A stretch of DNA of 64,000 nucleotides from Lachnospiraceae bacterium UBA7050 (GCA_002493905.1 DLAJ01000027.1:82883-146882); one strand, 5' to 3'; counted from the first letter of the stretch, positions 33,028-42,174 are shown. Notes: generated from the sequence alone by a model not told the origin. Translations and numbers: made by a program.

Positions 33028-33897
33028 ATGTGGATTTCGCAGAATTGGAAAGATTATGAGGTGCTGGATACGTCCTCTGGAGAAAAACTGGAACGCTGGG
33101 GCAGTTATCTCCTCGTGCGGCCCGACCCGCAGGTTATTTGGAATACGCCGAAAAATCATATGGATTGGAAAAAATGGAACGGTCATTATCACAGAAGCAG
33201 TAAGGGCGGCGGTGAATGGGAGTTCCGCAGCCTTCCCGAAGAATGGCAGATTTCCTATGAACCGCTCTCACTCTCTTTCCGCTTAAAACCGTTCAGCTTT
33301 AAGCATACAGGGCTGTTTCCCGAACAGGCGGTAAACTGGGACTGGTTTTCCACCCTGATGAAAAGTGCGGACCGCCCCATCAAAGTCTTAAACCTGTTCG
33401 CATACACCGGCGGCGCGACGCTTGCCGCTGCCCGCGCGGGCGCTTCGGTCACACATGTAGACGCTTCAAAGGGCATGGTAACATGGGCAAAAGAAAACGC
33501 GGCGGTATCCGGACTCTCCGATGCACCGGTACGATGGCTCGTGGACGACTGCGTGAAATTCGTAGAGCGCGAGCTCCGCAGGGGCAGCCGCTATGATGCA
33601 GTCATCATGGACCCGCCCTCTTATGGAAGAGGACCCAAAGGTGAAATCTGGAAAATGGAAGATTCGATTTTTTCTTTTATAGAATTAACGAGTAAGCTGT
33701 TATCCGAACAGCCCTTGTTCTTCCTGATCAATTCCTATACGACCGGTTTACAGCCCGCAGTTCTTTCTTATATGATGCAGACCGTCCTCACACCCCGTTT
33801 CGGCGGAATCGTGGAAGCGGATGAGATCGGGCTGCCTGTTACGTCAAACGGGCTTTCGCTGCCCTGCGGCGCAAGCGGACGATGGAAAAAGACCTGA
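33028..33897 (+). CDS. class I SAM-dependent methyltransferase (RlmI/RlmK-like)
   Basis: A 289-residue protein. The SAM-binding motif I reads LNLFAYTGGATLAAARAG (about 121-138), followed by VTHVDASKGMVTWAKENA, and the catalytic-type motif IV is DPPSYGRG (about 195). This matches the catalytic half of the 23S rRNA methyltransferase group RlmI/RlmK (COG1092), but the N-terminal PUA domain is absent. ATG 33028 lies nine bases after AAGGAG; the upstream ATG 33010 overlaps that site. It is one of few plus-strand genes. The RNA target is unknown. Confidence 0.88.
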   Translation: MWISQNWKDYEVLDTSSGEKLERWGSYLLVRPDPQVIWNTPKNHMDWKKWNGHYHRSSKGGGEWEFRSLPEEWQISYEPLSLSFRLKPFSFKHTGLFPEQAVNWDWFSTLMKSADRPIKVLNLFAYTGGATLAAARAGASVTHVDASKGMVTWAKENAAVSGLSDAPVRWLVDDCVKFVERELRRGSRYDAVIMDPPSYGRGPKGEIWKMEDSIFSFIELTSKLLSEQPLFFLINSYTTGLQPAVLSYMMQTVLTPRFGGIVEADEIGLPVTSNGLSLPCGASGRWKKT

Positions 33898-33916
33898 GCT
33901 GATGCTCAGGTCTTTT
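33887..33916. terminator. bidirectional terminator between the methyltransferase and mntP
   Basis: A perfect 13-bp stem (33887-33899 with 33904-33916; AAAAGACCTGAGC and its complement, loop TGAT) with T tracts on both strands. It overlaps the stop codon of the methyltransferase gene and serves the converging mntP gene too. Confidence 0.92.
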
Positions 33917-33958
33917 CCGACTTCCGCTTGCGCGAAAGTCTTTTGAAGATTAAATTTT

Positions 33959-34522
33959 TTACCCAAACACTCCAAGGTGTTCGAGAAAAATTTTAATTCC
34001 AAGCAGAATCAGGATGACGCCGCCCGCACACTCTGCACCTTTCCGGTATTTTGCGCCGAACGCATGACCCAGCTTCGCGCCCGCCGTCGAAAGCACAAAC
34101 GTGACACAGCCAATAAACAGCACGGCTGCAAAAATATTTGTATCGGGCAGGAATGCAAACGTGATCCCGACTGCAAGGGCATCAATGCTTGTCGCAACAG
34201 CCATCAGGAACATCGTCTTCACATCCATATCCGCGTTCGTCTCCTGTTCCGCTCCAAACGCATCCTTAACCATATTTGTGCCAATCACAAGGAGCAGCAC
34301 AAATGCGATCCAGTGATCGACCGACGTGATATAGCGCCTGAACCGATAGCCGAGCAGATAACCGGCAAACGGCATAAGTGCCTGAAATCCGCCAAACCAT
34401 ACGCCGCACAGCATGGCGTTTTTCAGGCTGCATTTCTTCATTGCCAGACCCTTACATACCGAAACCGCAAACGCATCCATTGACAATCCGACTGCCAGCA
34501 CAAACAATTCTGCAAATCCCAT
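33959..34522 (-). CDS. mntP: manganese efflux pump MntP
   Basis: A 187-residue membrane protein with six hydrophobic segments. The two inverted-repeat signatures are visible: GLSMDAFAVSVCKGLAM in the first half and ATSIDALAVGITFAFL in the second, each with the conserved Asp of the family. It exports Mn(II). The yybP-ykoY manganese riboswitch directly upstream fits this role and shows that it is induced by manganese. Confidence 0.95.
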   Translation of the reverse strand: MGFAELFVLAVGLSMDAFAVSVCKGLAMKKCSLKNAMLCGVWFGGFQALMPFAGYLLGYRFRRYITSVDHWIAFVLLLVIGTNMVKDAFGAEQETNADMDVKTMFLMAVATSIDALAVGITFAFLPDTNIFAAVLFIGCVTFVLSTAGAKLGHAFGAKYRKGAECAGGVILILLGIKIFLEHLGVFG

Positions 34523-34646
34523 ACCATTCCTCCTCTACTTTCCGCCGCATAAAAACCGCACACGCCAGCTGCGCCCCAAATGGTTTACACTGCCGGCAGC
34601 TTCCTGCAGCACAAAAAAATCCGATACAGCACAAGCCATACCGGAT

Positions 34647-34692
34647 AAAAAAGAGACTCCATGTATCACCTGCGCGGTCATACATGAGTCTC
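34647..34692 (-). terminator. riboswitch-controlled terminator of mntP
   Basis: GAGACTC-ATGTAT on the 5' side pairs with ATACAT-GGAGTCTC, followed on the minus strand by TTTTTT (34653-34666 with 34680-34692, one bulge). The 5' arm is the 3' part of the aptamer, so aptamer folding and terminator formation exclude each other. Confidence 0.85.
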
Positions 34693-34812
34693 GTTATTTC
34701 AGATAAGCCAGACCTCAGGGTCAGTATGTTGACTTACCACATGCACCGCCGCACCTGCCCTTAGGACAGCGCGCTTTTGCGCCGCACGCAAACTACTCCC
34801 TCACGAACTTTC
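34680..34812 (-). ncRNA. yybP-ykoY manganese riboswitch
   Basis: In the leader of mntP the transcript carries the conserved parts of this class: GGGAGTAG near the 5' end, the TGTCCTAAGGGCAGGTGCGG segment, GTCAACATACTGA, and CTGGCTT followed by AACGAGAC. The class binds Mn(II) and here probably prevents the overlapping terminator from forming, turning on mntP. Confidence 0.92.
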
Positions 34813-34815
34813 TTT

Positions 34816-34844
34816 AGGTTACCATTCTCCTGCCCTGTTGTCAA
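34816..34844 (-). promoter_or_regulatory. promoter of the mntP riboswitch transcript
   Basis: A perfect -35 box TTGACA (34839-34844) lies 17 bases from TAACCT (34816-34821) on the minus strand, just upstream of the riboswitch. The remaining spacer (34845-34954) up to the ABC gene contains no recognisable gene. Confidence 0.6.
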
Positions 34845-34954
34845 CCATTTCCAGCATATTGGACAAAATATTGGATAAATATAAAATTCGCAATAACCAT
34901 TCAAGTGACATTCGAGGCAGATAAGGCTCTCAGGCTTAAGCCGGACAAGAATCG

Positions 34955-36622
34955 TTATTCCACAATCGTCGAAATTCCGTCCCGCTTTTCTACGCGGACG
35001 ATCGTCGCCTTCTCTCTTAATTCGTCTGGAACCTCATGCGTGATGACGATCACGATTCTCCCGTCACAGCTTCCGGCAATGACCTCCGCCAGTTTTTCTT
35101 TGGAATTAGTGTCGACCTCCGCAAAAGGTTCGTCCAAAATCAGCACGTCAGGAGACTGCCCCATGATCAGCGAAAGCAATATCTTTTTCTTCTCTCCGCC
35201 GGACAGGGAATTTATAGCGCACTCCTCTTCGTCGTCGTTATCGTTCTGTCGGATTCTGTCCATCAGCTCCGTTATGCCCAGCTCCCGCGCGATCTTCTCT
35301 GTAAGCTGCGTATCTTTGCCAATCCATATATCGACAATACTCTCGTCAAACAGCCGGATGTCCTGAGGCAGCACCTTGATAGCCGCTCCGCACGTATTGA
35401 TTGTCGTATCCCCTGTCAGCATTCCGGTTACAAGCCGGATCAGCGTGGACTTTCCGACACCGTTTTCTCCGACAACCAGATAACAATGATTTTTCAAAAA
35501 ATCATAATCAAACAGAAAACGCTGTCTGCTTTCCGGATAAGTGTAAGCAACATGGGAAAGTCTGAGACTGTCTGAGCGTTCCGCCGTCGATTCCACCATT
35601 CCCTCCGCTGTCGGTTCCTCTTTTGTCATACCCGCATCGCTTAGAAACTCTTCCAAAGACTCGATCCCGTCAATCTCTTCTAACGCGGCGTCAAACGTCG
35701 CTTTATTAGCCTTTAATTTAATAAAGCCGTTAAAGCTCCCGCTGATCGCCTCCTTCATAGCAACAAACGCCAGATAGGAACCAATCGAACTTTCTCCGCT
35801 TCTGATCAGAAAAAAGAACAGAATGATCACAGCAATATTCAAGACCGCATCGGAAAGCTCTAGCAGCATGGAAATATGGAGGGCATTTACTTTTGCCATT
35901 TTTATATTCGCCTGTGCGAACTCACTGCTCGTTTTATCATGCTTTTTTTGTGCATCAGAAAAAAGAAACAGCAGACGGATATTCTCATAGGCATGATGCA
36001 TCGCGGAAAGCGCCGAAAAATATGCCCCCTGCGCCTGATAGTTCTCCTTTTGCACCTGATTCCTTAGCAGACTGCCATGGTGCATGATCAGATAATTTAA
36101 GATTAATTGTGCCAGCAGGATCAGCAGCAGCCAAGGCGAAATACCGGTAATATAGGTCGTTCCCAAAATGATTCCTATGGGATATACGATCAAGGTCTCT
36201 ACAAAACAATACGCGGAGTCATTTACGTCTTCAACGCAGGACGTCATTACGGTCTCCACATCCCCATAAGAGTTCCGGTTAAATTCCACATAATCTTTTT
36301 GGAACAGAATACGGAAAAAATTCTTTCTAAACCGCTCCCCGGTCACTTCGCTATGCTTCATGGAAATAAAACGTTCCATGTTTTCCGAAAACACAGATGC
36401 CAGAAGGACGACGGCATATGCAATCACCATTCCATAAGGAATGGACGGCAGCCCCGCCGTCAGTAAACCATCAACGATCTTCTCCGTAAAGATCGGTACC
36501 ACATACATAAAAATCGTATTGCAAAGTACCAGAAAAAACATCAGGACCGTCAGAAATTTCGCATATGAAAAAAGCCGCAATACAAATCTGAACGCAGTTT
36601 TTTTCGTTATCTCAGCACTCAT
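34955..36622 (-). CDS. ABC transporter, fused membrane and ATP-binding domains
   Basis: A 555-residue half-transporter. The membrane domain (1-310, about six helices) is followed by an ATP-binding domain: Walker A GENGVGKST (385-393), signature LSGGEKKK, Walker B VLILDEPFAEVD and switch ITHE. There is no peptidase C39 domain. It resembles peptide or drug exporters but the substrate is unknown. The coding start is next to AAAGGATG at the end of a small upstream frame (36633-36800), suggesting coupling. Confidence 0.85.
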   Translation of the reverse strand: MSAEITKKTAFRFVLRLFSYAKFLTVLMFFLVLCNTIFMYVVPIFTEKIVDGLLTAGLPSIPYGMVIAYAVVLLASVFSENMERFISMKHSEVTGERFRKNFFRILFQKDYVEFNRNSYGDVETVMTSCVEDVNDSAYCFVETLIVYPIGIILGTTYITGISPWLLLILLAQLILNYLIMHHGSLLRNQVQKENYQAQGAYFSALSAMHHAYENIRLLFLFSDAQKKHDKTSSEFAQANIKMAKVNALHISMLLELSDAVLNIAVIILFFFLIRSGESSIGSYLAFVAMKEAISGSFNGFIKLKANKATFDAALEEIDGIESLEEFLSDAGMTKEEPTAEGMVESTAERSDSLRLSHVAYTYPESRQRFLFDYDFLKNHCYLVVGENGVGKSTLIRLVTGMLTGDTTINTCGAAIKVLPQDIRLFDESIVDIWIGKDTQLTEKIARELGITELMDRIRQNDNDDEEECAINSLSGGEKKKILLSLIMGQSPDVLILDEPFAEVDTNSKEKLAEVIAGSCDGRIVIVITHEVPDELREKATIVRVEKRDGISTIVE

Positions 36623-36632
36623 AAATGATAAA

Positions 36633-36800
36633 TCATCCTTTCAGATAATTGATTGTATTTTGGATTGCAAAGATATTGTCGTCTGTTTGCTCAACTTCTA
36701 AAGTTTCTACAATTTTCTTAATTGTCTGTATTCCTTCTTGTGTCTGCCAGAGGACGACGCCAATGAAAAATAACTGGAAAATATGGCTTGTGCTGTCCAT
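36633..36800 (-). CDS. possible small protein upstream of the ABC exporter
   Basis: A 55-codon frame beginning MDSTSHIFQLFF and ending TINYLKG, ten bases before the ABC gene; the exporter's AAAGGA ribosome-binding site lies in its last codons. The C-terminal half (GIQTIKKIVETLEVEQ) looks like an amphipathic helix. Its 5' part overlaps the CPBP gene on the other strand, and no strong ribosome-binding site is present. It could be a peptide substrate, a leader peptide or the 3' remnant of a lost gene. Confidence 0.3.
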   Translation of the reverse strand: MDSTSHIFQLFFIGVVLWQTQEGIQTIKKIVETLEVEQTDDNIFAIQNTINYLKG

Positions 36801-37479
36801 GCGCTGCCTGCTGTTTCCCGCTTCATTCTCTTTCTGCGTTCTGATTGCCAGGAAAGATTTCGCAGATATTTCGCATTGGTGGACGATGATCGCATCCGCA
36901 GTCAACCTCGTTACCATCGCGGTTTTATGGACAATCTGCAGACGCAGCAATACAACATACCTCGATATGATCCGTTACAACAAGAGTAAAAAAAGCATCC
37001 GCGGAGAACTTCTGTTTGTTCTCGTCATGCTGCTTGCGGGAATGGGCGGAATGTATCTGGCAGGCGCGCTTTGCTACGGGGAATTTCCATACCTTGCGCC
37101 GATGATGATCGCGCCCGTTCCCCCTTATCTTGCTCTGCTAAACATCCTGATCCTTCCGCTGACAACAACGCTTGCAGAAGACGGTCTGTATTTGGGATAT
37201 GGGGTAAACCGTTTCTCTTCCAAATGGGCTGCCGTTCTGATTCCTGCCTTTTTCTATGCCTTACAGCACAGTTTTATTCCCACGATTTTTGATCTGAAAT
37301 TCATGGCATATCGCTTTTTATCGTTTCTTCCATTGACGATATGGATATGCTTCCAGTATCGCAAAGGCTGCCCGGTTTCGTATATCATGGCGGGGCATTG
37401 GCTTCTGAATATCGCAACAACGATCCAAATCGCAGTTACTTCTTTTTTTCCGGAGTTTTATGCGAAGCTCATCCGGTAG
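36763..37479 (+). CDS. CPBP family intramembrane protein (degenerate motif 1)
   Basis: A 238-residue protein with about seven hydrophobic segments. It resembles CPBP/Abi membrane proteases, which in bacteria often act in bacteriocin self-immunity or peptide processing. Motif 1, normally EExxxR, reads EDGLYLGYG, so one Glu is Asp and the Arg is missing. Motif 2 is FYALQH and motif 3 is GHWLLN. The degenerate first motif makes proteolytic activity doubtful. ATG 36763 (MKNNWKIWL) follows AGAGGA. Confidence 0.7.
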   Translation: MKNNWKIWLVLSMRCLLFPASFSFCVLIARKDFADISHWWTMIASAVNLVTIAVLWTICRRSNTTYLDMIRYNKSKKSIRGELLFVLVMLLAGMGGMYLAGALCYGEFPYLAPMMIAPVPPYLALLNILILPLTTTLAEDGLYLGYGVNRFSSKWAAVLIPAFFYALQHSFIPTIFDLKFMAYRFLSFLPLTIWICFQYRKGCPVSYIMAGHWLLNIATTIQIAVTSFFPEFYAKLIR

Positions 37480-37485
37480 GTTCGG

Positions 37486-38355
37486 TTATTTTTGATATGT
37501 AATATAGTACAGATACACATCGTCCAGATTGACAGCAGCGTGGTCCAAAACCGCTCCCCGCGGCGGTTTTTCACTGATCACCTTCAAAGACAGTCCGCCT
37601 TCGCTTTTCCGGATGCTGCTGATCAGATATTCCGCCTGTATTCCCGGCAGGTCCGCTTCTGCAGTTTCCACTTTCCACACATAGCTTCCCACTTTCGCGA
37701 TCAGCGCGCCCGGTTCGCCGCTCTCCGCCACTTCTCCCGATTTCATAATCAGAATTTCTTTTGCGGCCGCTTCAATGTCCGACACGATATGCGTCGCTAA
37801 AAGCACGACGCGGTTTGTCGCGATCTGGCTGATGTAATTCCGGATATGAATCCGCTCCTCGGGATCGACGCCCGCTGTCGGCTCGTCTAAAATCAACAGC
37901 TCTGGATCGTTTAAGAGCGCCTGCGCCAGTAATAAACGCTGCTTCATTCCGCCCGAAAATCCGCCAATCCGCTTATGCCGCGCCTGTTCTAAATGAAACA
38001 CCTCCAGAAGCTCCTGCGTTCTATTCTTTGCGGCTCTCTTAACAAGCCCCTTCAAATGTGCCATATACATTAAAAACGCGCCTGCCGTGAAATCCTCATA
38101 GCAGCCCTGCTGCTGCGGCATATATCCCAAAATTCTGCGATACTCTTTGTTTCCCTTCAGAATCTCCTGCCCGTTCCACAAAATACGCCCTTCCTGTCTG
38201 ACAAGATTATTGGTGATCAGATTGATGAGCGTGCTTTTTCCGGCGCCATTCGGTCCAAGAATCCCATAAACTCCGGGAGTAAACGTATAATTGATATGGT
38301 TAAGCGCCTTTACATCTCCAAAACTTTTAGACAGATTTTCGATTTTTAACTCCAT
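37486..38355 (-). CDS. ABC transporter ATP-binding protein of the lipoprotein cassette
   Basis: A 289-residue ATPase: Walker A GPNGAGKST, Q-loop YMPQQQGCYEDF, signature FSGGMKQRLLLAQAL, Walker B LLILDEPTAGVDP and switch ATHIVSD, of the ABC-2/NatA type. A C-terminal extension of about 70 residues follows. ATG 38355 follows AAGGGA and overlaps the permease gene by 29 bases. With the permease and lipoprotein upstream it forms the intact end of a duplicated cassette. Confidence 0.92.
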   Translation of the reverse strand: MELKIENLSKSFGDVKALNHINYTFTPGVYGILGPNGAGKSTLINLITNNLVRQEGRILWNGQEILKGNKEYRRILGYMPQQQGCYEDFTAGAFLMYMAHLKGLVKRAAKNRTQELLEVFHLEQARHKRIGGFSGGMKQRLLLAQALLNDPELLILDEPTAGVDPEERIHIRNYISQIATNRVVLLATHIVSDIEAAAKEILIMKSGEVAESGEPGALIAKVGSYVWKVETAEADLPGIQAEYLISSIRKSEGGLSLKVISEKPPRGAVLDHAAVNLDDVYLYYITYQK

Positions 38356-40291
38356 GGCGAAATCCCTTTTTACAAATAATCGTTTCCAGTGCCTTACATG
38401 TGCCGGCGCAGATTGCCAGAAAGAACAGACAGACTGCCGCATATCTGAGCAGGAAATACTGCCAGATGGTACAGTGGACGCGGATATGGGACAGAGCCGG
38501 AATACTCTGCACCGGCGCGCCGATCCCCTTGATTCCGTAAACCGCCGCCACGGATAGGACTCCATACACCCGGACTGCCGTATAAATCAGCAAGGCAATG
38601 AGTGTCGCAAGCCGAAGCTTTATCCGGTATAAAGCTTTTTCCCGAAAACAACTGTTCATCATGCATGCCATACCGCTCCCGCTTTCACTGAGATAAGCCG
38701 CTGTACAAATCCACAGCATTGCAATCAGCATTCCCAAATTCAGTATGGCATCATCATCCTGTAATAAATGGTCATAGCCGCGCAGATTGACATACCAGAC
38801 ATCAATTCCCGATTCCTGCTGTTTCTTTTTCAGATATTCCGTCTGCTCCTGAATCTGCTTTAAGAATAACCGTTCTTCCTCAAACGAGCTGTACCACATC
38901 GAAAGCACAATTCTTTTATCCGCATCAGCCGCCTCCGAATACTGCTGCGCAAATGTAAGGTCCACCTGCTCCAGTTTCTCCGCCGTCCGCGCGACCGCCT
39001 GATCAGACGCTTCTCCCGGTTCTCCCTGATACTGTTCCATAAACGAATCATAAAGCTCCTGCTGTGTGGTACGTCTGATCTGCGTAAAGTCTGCCCGATA
39101 GCAGAGCAGCAGCGAAAGCAGCAGAATTGCCGCCAGTCCTTTCTGGCTGACCAAAGTCTTATAGCACTCCATTCCCGTGAGGGAACGCTTTTCTAAAAAC
39201 CTTCCCTGCACGCGCTCCAACCCGGACTTTACCTTATGTAAAGCACTCTGAAACCGGTTCACTTTCGAGCTACACGGATAACGTTTACAGCTAACGATAA
39301 CTCCCGCCGCGGCACTTACGAGAAGAACACCCGCAAGCGCCGTTATGAGCGCAGTGTTCCGGTCAACCGCATAATCCAGAATATTCAGATTCCGATAGTC
39401 CGTAAAATAGTCACTCTCAGCCGTCCCATACCACAGATTACAGTACTTAAACAGCTTCCACACATTGCTGCCGTCTATATTGCGATACAAAAAATACTCC
39501 GCCGCAATCAGACCGCCCATGGTCCCCGCCGCCAACACCATATGATCAAACAGCAGCGCCAAAGCCCAGACAGCCGTCATAATCACATACAAAATAACGG
39601 TCCGGTAAAGCATAAAAAGAAACAATGCCTGCCAAACCGTAATCTTCAGCGGGAAATCCGCAAAACGGGCAAAGGTCTGTGCCGGGCAGAATAAGAACCT
39701 CAGCGGATTCTCCCTGAACAAAACAAGTCCCTCTAAAAAAATTCCTGCTTGAAACAGAAACGTTACCGCAAAAGCCCACAGAAAAAGCGCACACAACTTT
39801 TCCAATGCCAGCCGCAACCTTCCAAACTCCGTCGGATATGTGAGCCTCCGGATATTTTTTTGTGTGACCTCGCTCAATGCAAACGCGATCATCAGTCCGC
39901 ACACAGACGCGCACAGCCCTCCGAATCGAAAAGAGAAAAATTCAGTGACCGTCCGCCCTTTTACATAAGCAAGCTCTAGATCAAGCAGCGGCTCGAACGC
40001 TTTTTTCGTCTGCGCCACGTTTCTTTGGGAAAAACTATTCCTCTGCGCAAAGATACTGATTCCATCCATCGCTTCGGCCTGTTCCATGACCGCCTGCACT
40101 TTGGCCGGATAACCGTCAATATGCTGCAATTCCTGCTCTTTTAAGTATTCATCGTAAGTCTGGCCGGTTCTCTCTTCCCATGTATCGTCATTCTTCCGAA
40201 CTTGGTCTGCGAAAACAAACATCTGCACCGCAAACAGCAGGATAAGAACCGCTGTCAGTTTTCGATTGATTAGAATTTTTTTGCATTCCAT
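38327..40291 (-). CDS. ABC-2 type multi-span permease
   Basis: A 654-residue membrane protein with helices in two clusters (about 12-28, 125-145, 170-290, then 330-350, 380-400 and 535-640), separated by a large soluble region with coiled-coil character (EEERLFLKQIQEQTEYLKKKQQES). It pairs with the ATPase immediately downstream. The first 13 codons (MECKKILINRKLT) also occur as truncated copies after the two other lipoprotein genes, showing it was once part of the duplicated unit. The substrate is unknown. Confidence 0.8.
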   Translation of the reverse strand: MECKKILINRKLTAVLILLFAVQMFVFADQVRKNDDTWEERTGQTYDEYLKEQELQHIDGYPAKVQAVMEQAEAMDGISIFAQRNSFSQRNVAQTKKAFEPLLDLELAYVKGRTVTEFFSFRFGGLCASVCGLMIAFALSEVTQKNIRRLTYPTEFGRLRLALEKLCALFLWAFAVTFLFQAGIFLEGLVLFRENPLRFLFCPAQTFARFADFPLKITVWQALFLFMLYRTVILYVIMTAVWALALLFDHMVLAAGTMGGLIAAEYFLYRNIDGSNVWKLFKYCNLWYGTAESDYFTDYRNLNILDYAVDRNTALITALAGVLLVSAAAGVIVSCKRYPCSSKVNRFQSALHKVKSGLERVQGRFLEKRSLTGMECYKTLVSQKGLAAILLLSLLLCYRADFTQIRRTTQQELYDSFMEQYQGEPGEASDQAVARTAEKLEQVDLTFAQQYSEAADADKRIVLSMWYSSFEEERLFLKQIQEQTEYLKKKQQESGIDVWYVNLRGYDHLLQDDDAILNLGMLIAMLWICTAAYLSESGSGMACMMNSCFREKALYRIKLRLATLIALLIYTAVRVYGVLSVAAVYGIKGIGAPVQSIPALSHIRVHCTIWQYFLLRYAAVCLFFLAICAGTCKALETIICKKGFRHGVKNRKSV

Positions 40292-40344
40292 ACATGATTT
40301 CTCTTATCATCCCGATTGACTGTGCCGACTGCTGCTCTGTCCTC

Positions 40345-41505
40345 TTAATCCGCCTTCAGTTCCTCCCATTCCAGCTCATCAAGCGGGCGTGTGAGGTCGA
40401 GAAAACACAGTCCCATCCCCACTTCGTCCATGCATCTCCCGAACAAGATTTGTGCGTTTCCCCCAAAGTACCAGTACATCCCTATCGTATTCTCTACTTT
40501 TGCAAGTTCCTTCCCTTCATAGTCATAAAAAATCAGCGCAAAATCTGTCTTCTGATCACAAAGAATCATATAATCCTCTGTGGTTGTGATATTAGGAACA
40601 CTCTGTCTCTGATCCACTAAAATTTCCATCGTTCCATCCCGCATGGAATAACAACAGAGTCCTTCGTCATTCGTATAATAGACGTAATCACCCTGTACGG
40701 AATAAGGACCTATAACCCCCTTTACGAGACTACACTGCCCGTCTTCCGAATCATAGCAATAAAGCCCGCCCTCAACATTCTCCGAAACTTCATTTGGATA
40801 ACTCATTACTTGAAAAAACAATAGCCCGCCATTGCTTCTGATCCGATAGATATCGAGTGCCGCCACATCACAATCTCCTTCAAACACGATCTCCGATGTC
40901 CTGCCGCCAATTGGTATCCGCTCCAACTTCTTGACTGCCTGATACCAATCCACAAAATAGATATATCCGCCGTCGATCAATAGCTCCGGCGGCTTCCAAT
41001 GACCTGTAACAGCATAGTCCGTTCTGTAAAGTTTGGTGCTGAGCTCCCATTCGGAACCATCTTCCTTAATACTGAAAACAGAGACATAATCATCCTCGCT
41101 GAGACCAACTGCATAAAGACTTCCCTCATAATATTGGAGATATTCTTTATAAATTCCGGCAGCATGAAAATCAATTTCCGGATAATACGCGTTACATTCT
41201 TCGCCCTCATGATTACAGTCCGGTCTATTACATAAAGGCACCACCCGTCCTGATTCCCGATCCATAAACAGCAGCCTAGGCAACAGCCGTTCCTGATTGA
41301 TACACTCCCAAAAATAATATCCGTTTTCTGCTTCCGCCACAAACTGGTATTCAAAATCAGATTCCGTCGCTGCAGGCGCACTTTTTTGATTTTCCGCTTC
41401 TGTTTTCCCACATGCCGACAGCAGGAATACTCCCGCTGTCAGCACATATATCCATCTGATGATTTCTATAAATTGTTTTCCTTTTCCGTTTACCGTTTTT
41501 CTCAT
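40345..41505 (-). CDS. cassette lipoprotein, copy 1
   Basis: A 386-residue exported lipoprotein: lipobox LLSAC with Cys32, then a repetitive beta-rich body likely to form a propeller (repeated YIYFVD, YVYYTN, YMILCD strands). Family hallmarks shared with copies 2 and 3 are VPLCNRPDCNHEG, YLQYYEGSLYAVGLS and the end LDLTRPLDELEWEEL. It begins two bases after the frameshifted small secreted protein gene and is followed by the permease. Function is unknown; the context suggests it is the surface sensor or substrate-binding part of the ABC system. Confidence 0.85.
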   Translation of the reverse strand: MRKTVNGKGKQFIEIIRWIYVLTAGVFLLSACGKTEAENQKSAPAATESDFEYQFVAEAENGYYFWECINQERLLPRLLFMDRESGRVVPLCNRPDCNHEGEECNAYYPEIDFHAAGIYKEYLQYYEGSLYAVGLSEDDYVSVFSIKEDGSEWELSTKLYRTDYAVTGHWKPPELLIDGGYIYFVDWYQAVKKLERIPIGGRTSEIVFEGDCDVAALDIYRIRSNGGLLFFQVMSYPNEVSENVEGGLYCYDSEDGQCSLVKGVIGPYSVQGDYVYYTNDEGLCCYSMRDGTMEILVDQRQSVPNITTTEDYMILCDQKTDFALIFYDYEGKELAKVENTIGMYWYFGGNAQILFGRCMDEVGMGLCFLDLTRPLDELEWEELKAD

Positions 41506-41507
41506 AG

Positions 41508-41868
41508 TTATGCGTAAGCTACTCCCGATACCGCCTTCTGAACACCGTCAACATACCCTACCGCATATCCGCTTACATATTGATAACCTTGCGTATTAGA
41601 CCTTGATACATATGCAGTCGTAACATTTCCAAACTGTGTATCGCTGGCATCACCGCTTCTTATATGACCTCCAGAATCTTCTTCTAGATAATTCACGACC
41701 ACTTTGATCTGATGCCCCGCCTCCCCATACTCAAATTTCCCGACAATCCGACTTCGGGTGACATCCACTGTAATACTGCTTGTCGCCGCATAACACGAAC
41801 CCACGCTGCCTGCAAATACCCCCCATTGCCAGTGCCATTCCCAGTAACATTTTCTTGAATTTTCTCAT
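41508..41868 (-). pseudogene. small secreted protein, copy 1, frameshifted in a G tract
   Basis: The 5' end encodes the same signal peptide as copies 2 and 3 (MRKFKKMLLGMALAMG), but six G (six C on the plus strand at 41819-41824) replace the five of the other copies, shifting the frame at codon 17. After one base is removed the rest matches (GSCYAAT, SDTQFGNVTTA, YVDGVQKAVSGVAYA). Total length is 361 bases, exactly one more than copies 2 and 3. It may be a pseudogene, a phase-variable gene, or a sequencing error. Confidence 0.8.
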
Positions 41869-41904
41869 GGAAATTCCTACTTCCGTGTATATGGTTTTTT
41901 GTTC

Positions 41905-41951
41905 TAGTAGTATTACTAATCACATTTTATCATACTGGTTTATCTTGTCAA
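41905..41951 (-). promoter_or_regulatory. promoter and operator-like palindrome upstream of copy 1
   Basis: TTGACA (41946-41951) and TAAAAT (41924-41929) lie 16 bases apart on the minus strand. Just downstream is the near-palindrome TAGTAGTATTACTA (41905-41918), matching the perfect palindrome at the same place before copy 3. Confidence 0.65.
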
Positions 41952-42052
41952 TTCTATATTATGTACATACCGCAAACTCATTTTATATATATCAAATTTT
42001 CAGAAGCTCTATTTTTTTATAGAAAAGCCCCACAAATCAACCCTGCCCTATA

Positions 42053-42091
42053 TAAAAAACAAGCGCAGACGATTCTATGAACCGCTGCGCT
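42053..42091 (-). terminator. terminator in the duplicated segment before copy 1
   Basis: The stem AGCGCAG/CTGCGCT (42062-42068 with 42085-42091), extended by an imperfect inner stem, is followed on the minus strand by TGTTTTTT. The same hairpin and about 70 flanking bases recur at 45685-45800. It ends transcription after lipoprotein copy 2. Confidence 0.8.
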
Positions 42092-42174
42092 CATCGTTCC
42101 CTGTGTCCCTGCGGCATTCGCCAGTTGTCCTTGTAAATCCGGTTTCCGGCTCAATGTCCGCAGCGCCCCCTGCC

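Noticed and set aside
41508..41804. 98-codon frame starting GSCYAAT as a complete gene
   Set aside because: It starts in the middle of the signal peptide seen in copies 2 and 3; a one-base frameshift in the G tract explains the missing start.
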